Source of the DNA: Gemmatimonadota bacterium
GTDB taxonomy: Bacteria; Gemmatimonadota; Gemmatimonadetes; Palauibacterales; Palauibacteraceae
Direction: 5' to 3'
Length of the DNA: 7,520 nucleotides
NCBI GenBank assembly: GCA_030601615.1
Contig: JAUVTH010000067.1
Location: 1-7,520 of the forward strand
A program made the translations under genes and the position numbers. Position 1 is the stretch's first letter. Every line of letters starts with the position of its first letter. Shown one piece after another: positions 4,786 through 7,520 of this stretch. The notes beneath the pieces are model-generated. The model made no database searches. It was not told the origin of the DNA and saw only the letters and a list, made by a program, of their open reading frames with translations.

Positions 4786-6066
4786 ATGAACATACTGATC
4801 GTCGGAAGCGGAGGCCGGGAGCACGCGATCGCGGCGAAGCTGCGTCGTGACGATCCCCGGGGCTCGATTTGGGTGGCGCCAGGCAACCCTGGCACGGCCG
4901 GGCCGGGCCGGAACGTTCAGCTCTCGGTATCCGATCTCGGAGGCCTCGCCGACTTCGCCTCCGAGAAGGCCATCGACCTGACGGTGGTCGGCCCGGAGCA
5001 ACCGCTGGCGGACGGTATTGCCGAGGTTTTCGCGGCCCGGGGCCTGCCCCTGTTCGGACCGTCGGCGGACGCGGCGCGTCTCGAGTCCTCGAAGAGCTTC
5101 GCCAAGCAGCTCATGCGCGACTGCGGGGTGCCCAGCGCCGGCTTCGAGATCTTCACCGACTACGACCGGGCAGCTGGGTACGTATCGAACCTGGAGCCGC
5201 CGATCGTGGTCAAGGCCTCGGGGTTGGCGGCCGGCAAGGGCGCAATCGTCGCCGAGTCGGTGGATGCGGCTCTCCAGGCCCTGCGGGAGATGCTGGTCGA
5301 GGATCGGTTCGGCGAATCCGGACGGGAGGTCGTGATCGAGGACTTCATGCCGGGAGAGGAGCTCTCGGTGTTCTTCCTCAGCGACGGGGAAAACGCGGTC
5401 CCGCTCGTATCGTCACGCGATCACAAACGGCGGTTCGAGGGGGACGCGGGTCCCAACACCGGAGGCATGGGCGCCTATGCTCCGGTCGTCGACGGAACAC
5501 CAGAACTGATCGAGCGAGTACGGCGAGAAGTGGCCCTCCCGGTGCTCCAGGGGATGGCCGAGCGAGGCCTTCCCTACCGTGGCTTCCTTTACGCCGGGCT
5601 GATGCTCACGCCGCAGGGGCCCAAGGTCGTCGAATTCAACTGCAGGCTGGGTGATCCTGAAGCGCAGGTGGTCCTGCCGCTCACTTCGGCGGACCTCGCC
5701 GGGCCGATGGCGGCGGTAGCGAGAGGTGAGAGCCTGGGTGATTGGAGCGCCGGCGACTCGCACGGCGCCGCCCTGATCACGGTCGTCGTGAGCGGCGGAT
5801 ACCCCGGGTCCTATCCGAAGGGCCATCCGATAGAGATCCCCGAGGACCTCGAGACGGAGGACGTACACGTGTACCACGCCGGCACGGCGCATCAAGACGG
5901 CCGGCTGGTCACGGCCGGAGGCAGGGTGCTCGGCATCACAGGACTGGGCGAAGACCTCCGATCCGCGGCAGAACGCAGCCGGGAAGCCGCAGCCCGGGTG
6001 CGGTTCGCGGGAGCGGCCTGGCGGAACGACATCGGACACTCCGAAATCGGCCCCACCGCAGGCTGA
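4786..6066 (+). CDS. purD: Phosphoribosylamine--glycine ligase (GAR synthetase)
   Basis: A 426-residue ATP-grasp enzyme, normal length. It condenses 5-phosphoribosylamine with glycine using ATP, the second step of purine synthesis. The N-terminal domain begins MNILIVGSGGREHAIA, followed by VVGPEQPLADGI (67-78) and GPSADAARLESSK (91-103). The ATP-grasp core shows VVKASGLAAGKGA (141-153), DHKRRFEGDAGPNTGGMGAY (212-231) and the metal-binding VEFNCRLGDPEAQ (282-294, with Glu283 and Asn285). The C-terminal domain has VVVSGGYPGSYPKG and ends near WRNDIG, plus a short tail. The PROSITE-type signature is normally RFGDPE; here Phe is Leu288. The start is fixed by the family N-terminus, yet no good Shine-Dalgarno precedes it (CATCCTGTCCTC). 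mutM follows after eight bases, so the two are likely co-transcribed. Confidence 0.97.
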   Translation: MNILIVGSGGREHAIAAKLRRDDPRGSIWVAPGNPGTAGPGRNVQLSVSDLGGLADFASEKAIDLTVVGPEQPLADGIAEVFAARGLPLFGPSADAARLESSKSFAKQLMRDCGVPSAGFEIFTDYDRAAGYVSNLEPPIVVKASGLAAGKGAIVAESVDAALQALREMLVEDRFGESGREVVIEDFMPGEELSVFFLSDGENAVPLVSSRDHKRRFEGDAGPNTGGMGAYAPVVDGTPELIERVRREVALPVLQGMAERGLPYRGFLYAGLMLTPQGPKVVEFNCRLGDPEAQVVLPLTSADLAGPMAAVARGESLGDWSAGDSHGAALITVVVSGGYPGSYPKGHPIEIPEDLETEDVHVYHAGTAHQDGRLVTAGGRVLGITGLGEDLRSAAERSREAAARVRFAGAAWRNDIGHSEIGPTAG

Positions 6067-6074
6067 TTCATCCC

Positions 6075-6902
6075 GTGCCCGAGCTTCCGGAAGTCGAAAC
6101 GATCCGTCGCGATCTGGAGCCCGAGCTCACGGGCCGGATCGTCACGAAGGTCACGATCCACAAGCCTGACATCGTACTCCCTCCCGGCGATCCGGACTCG
6201 CTGCGCCTGCGGGTCCGGGGACGACGCATCGCGAGCGTGGCCAGGCGGGCCAAGTATCTGCTGTTTCTCCTCGAGGACGGCCCCGTCCTGCAGGTTCAGC
6301 TCCGCATGAGCGGTCGCTTCGCGCTCGGTCGGGAAAGACCCGATCCGGGCGAGTTCCGGCACATCGCGGCGGAATTCGAGCTCGACGACGGACGGACGCT
6401 GTACTACGACGACGTGCGACGGCTAGGTGGCTTTCGGCTACTCGACCGGGAGGATTGGGAGCGCGAGGAGGCCCGCCTGGGCCCGGAACCGCTGGAGCCC
6501 GGGTACGGTGCCGCCGACCTCGGCCGGGCCCTCCAGAAGACGCGAGCCCCCGTGAAGAACGCGCTCATGGACCAGCGTCGGATCGCCGGCGTCGGCAACA
6601 TCTACGCAGCAGAGGCGTTATATCGCGCCGGCGTTGATCCTCGCCGGCCGGGGCGCGAGCTGGAAGCGGACCAGGTGGCACGCCTGCACCGGGCCCTGCG
6701 GAGTGTGCTGCGCGAGGCACTGGCAGCGGCGGGCACGTCTTTTCAGAACTACCGGGCGGTCAACGGCCGGTCCGGATCGTTCCAGCACAGTCTGCGGGTG
6801 TACGGGCGCGAGGGTGAGCCCTGCCGGAAGTGCGATACACCGATCGAGAGGATCGTGCAGGCGGGCCGCAGCACCTTCTTCTGCCCGGCCTGCCAGCTCT
6901 AA
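6075..6902 (+). CDS. mutM: Formamidopyrimidine-DNA glycosylase (Fpg)
   Basis: A 275-residue protein of usual length from a GTG start. The start is fixed by chemistry: after Met removal Pro2 is the catalytic nucleophile and Glu3 the partner (PELPEVETI). Other family marks are Lys60 in ARRAKYLLF, the wedge Met78 in RMSGRF, Arg115 in VRRLGGF, the helix-two-turn-helix Asn174 in GVGNIYAAEAL, and a C-terminal zinc finger with Cys250, Cys253, Cys270 and Cys273 around Arg265 (GRSTFFCPAC), the 8-oxoguanine-side loop of Fpg. It removes 8-oxoguanine and formamidopyrimidines and nicks the abasic site. The third wedge residue, commonly Phe (RRFG), is Leu117 here, and FQNYRAVNGRSGSFQ replaces the more common TLRDY-type stretch. 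The frame is open far upstream within purD, but nothing there resembles Fpg. It lies eight bases after purD with no clear ribosome site, so translation may depend on coupling. Confidence 0.96.
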   Translation: MPELPEVETIRRDLEPELTGRIVTKVTIHKPDIVLPPGDPDSLRLRVRGRRIASVARRAKYLLFLLEDGPVLQVQLRMSGRFALGRERPDPGEFRHIAAEFELDDGRTLYYDDVRRLGGFRLLDREDWEREEARLGPEPLEPGYGAADLGRALQKTRAPVKNALMDQRRIAGVGNIYAAEALYRAGVDPRRPGRELEADQVARLHRALRSVLREALAAAGTSFQNYRAVNGRSGSFQHSLRVYGREGEPCRKCDTPIERIVQAGRSTFFCPACQL

Positions 6903-6904
6903 CT

Positions 6905-6919
6905 GTTCCTGACAGGGAC
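6905..6919 (+). terminator. Possible weak terminator hairpin after mutM
   Basis: GTTCCT-GAC-AGGGAC, three bases after the stop codon, can form a six-pair stem (one T-G wobble) with a three-base loop, followed by GTTGTTC instead of a clean T-run. The position suits an end of the purD-mutM transcript but the hairpin is weak; Rho-dependent termination further on is as likely. Confidence 0.3.
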
Positions 6920-7313
6920 GTTGTTCACGAGCAGGTCCGCGAGTCCTCGCTGGTGCGTAGTTCCTCCGTTGCTCTGATGAGGCCGTCCACGCTTGTAACG
7001 GTTCAAGAAGACGCCGCGCATGGCTCCCGTCCGCTGCGGTTCGCTCCCGTGAGCAATCGCGGGACCGACCGTACGGAAGCCGATCCCAGTCCGAGCCCTG
7101 TGCCAATCGACGAACTGTCACAAGGCCTGTTGACAGGTTTGAGATCGGACCATTGGGATAGGTCCGTGACCGGTACCTGATACTGCCTCTGAGCCTCGTT
7201 CCTTCACTCCTGTCGTCCTTCCTCCTTTGCCGCTGACTCGCGCGACCTCCGGACCCGAGTTTTCGCCGCTCTGTCCAACCTCAGGACCCCAATAATCGGG
7301 GTTATATTGGAGA

Positions 7314-7352
7314 TGTTCGGTATCTGTTCGGTACGACTAAGATACAGGAGGT
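7314..7352 (+). promoter_or_regulatory. Tandem and inverted repeats abutting a strong ribosome site
   Basis: TGTTCGGTA occurs twice, at 7314-7322 and 7325-7333, an 11-base period close to one helical turn. GTATCT (7320-7325) is the reverse complement of AGATAC (7340-7345), giving a six-base stem with a 14-base loop. AGGAGGT (7346-7352) follows at once, a near-perfect Shine-Dalgarno seven bases before the ATG at 7359. The arrangement could be an operator for a repressor or an RNA hairpin next to the ribosome site. Confidence 0.5.
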
Positions 7353-7358
7353 CACCCG

Positions 7359-7520
7359 ATGGTCTGCTTCGCTCCACACGTGGCTGTCACCTTCAGGATT
7401 CGTGAGACGGAGACTGTCTACGCCACTCCCTCTCCCGTTCCTCACCCGTTCGATGATTGCGATGCGCTGGAAGAGCTGGAGGAGGAGATAGTGATCCTCG
7501 CAGCCCACATCCATTCCGCC
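7359..7520 (+). CDS. N-terminus of a DUF222 / HNH-endonuclease-type protein, cut by window edge
   Basis: The first 54 codons of a gene that runs off the right edge, starting at an ATG seven bases after AGGAGGT. The opening MVCFAPHVAVTFRIRETE is not recognisable, a Pro-rich stretch TPSPVPHPF follows, and then LEELEEEIVILAAHIHSA (37-54). That last segment resembles the start of the DUF222 (13E12-repeat) domain, where an acidic helix leads into L(A/S)AHIHAA before the region that usually precedes a C-terminal HNH nuclease motif. Neither the body of DUF222 nor any HNH residues are in view, so nuclease activity is inferred from family architecture only. Such genes often occur as several diverged copies per genome. 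The existence of a gene is well supported by the ribosome site; the family call rests on about 18 residues. Confidence 0.65.
   Translation, partial: MVCFAPHVAVTFRIRETETVYATPSPVPHPFDDCDALEELEEEIVILAAHIHSA

Larger units (their letters stand above)
6903..7358 (+). other. Non-coding stretch between mutM and the DUF222-like gene
   Basis: No convincing gene is seen on either strand in these 456 bases; the open frames crossing it are continuations of mutM shadows or begin without ribosome sites. It holds several small inverted repeats: TCCCG/CGGGA around 7045-7065, CGGACC (7146-7151) with GGTCCG (7161-7166), and ACCCC (7286-7290) with GGGGT (7298-7302). A perfect TTGACA lies at 7130-7135 without a good -10. 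A pyrimidine-rich, G-poor tract at about 7183-7235 could be a Rho-loading region. The last 70 bases are clearly more AT-rich than the genes around them and contain TATATT (7303-7308), a possible -10 with no recognisable -35. Confidence 0.6.

Noticed and set aside
3793..5001. A 402-codon minus-strand open frame across the M48 gene and the start of purD
   Set aside because: It is antisense to two clearly identified genes and crosses the intrinsic terminator, with no recognisable domain in the product.
5742..6074. N-terminal extension of mutM within purD
   Set aside because: Fpg needs proline directly after the initiator Met; the upstream frame is Arg-rich shadow coding from the purD strand.
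6977..7180. Small plus-strand gene of 67 codons from the ATG at 6977
   Set aside because: There is no ribosome site, the frame is a continuation of a frame open through the end of mutM, and the product has no recognisable features.
6903..7358. tRNA gene in the gap after mutM (GGTTC-like pieces near 7000 and 7040)
   Set aside because: No acceptor stem, anticodon arm or proper T-arm stem can be built around these pieces on either strand.

Overview
The window is GC-rich, densely coded bacterial chromosome, mostly housekeeping genes. The phosphohexomutase of archaeal/PMM type beside glmS, the soluble-N-terminus M48 protease and the start of a DUF222/HNH-type protein with an 'LAAHIHSA' segment would fit Gemmatimonadota or another deep-branching high-GC phylum (Actinobacteria-like groups are possible). 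This placement is an inference from gene style; there is no rRNA or other marker here.

Layout. A leftward block occupies 1-2239: the 5' part of glmS (cut by the window edge), a glmM-like phosphoglucosamine/phosphohexomutase, and a small degenerate IS200/REP-type Y1 transposase-family protein. A divergent intergenic region at 2240-2351 separates it from a rightward block: a PLP-dependent cystathionine gamma-synthase/lyase (2352-3515), an M48 metallopeptidase (3613-4659) closed by a strong intrinsic terminator, then purD (4786-6066) and mutM (6075-6902) eight bases apart, then a 456-base non-coding stretch, and finally the first 54 codons of a DUF222-like protein that runs off the right edge.

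How the genes work together. GlmS makes glucosamine-6-phosphate from fructose-6-phosphate and glutamine, and the mutase converts it to glucosamine-1-phosphate, so glmM-glmS is a cell-envelope amino-sugar operon. The cystathionine enzyme belongs to methionine/cysteine transsulfuration, PurD to purine synthesis and MutM to repair of oxidised purines. The rightward genes are neighbours rather than a single pathway.

Most unusual parts. The roughly 100-base leader of glmM holds three potential hairpins that each show the same TTACA pentamer in the loop. It directly follows a Y1-family gene that has lost the first HUH histidine and the expected catalytic tyrosine. Upstream of the DUF222-like gene, an 11-bp tandem repeat and an inverted repeat abut a perfect Shine-Dalgarno sequence. 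I saw no CRISPR array, tRNA, rRNA or intact mobile element.
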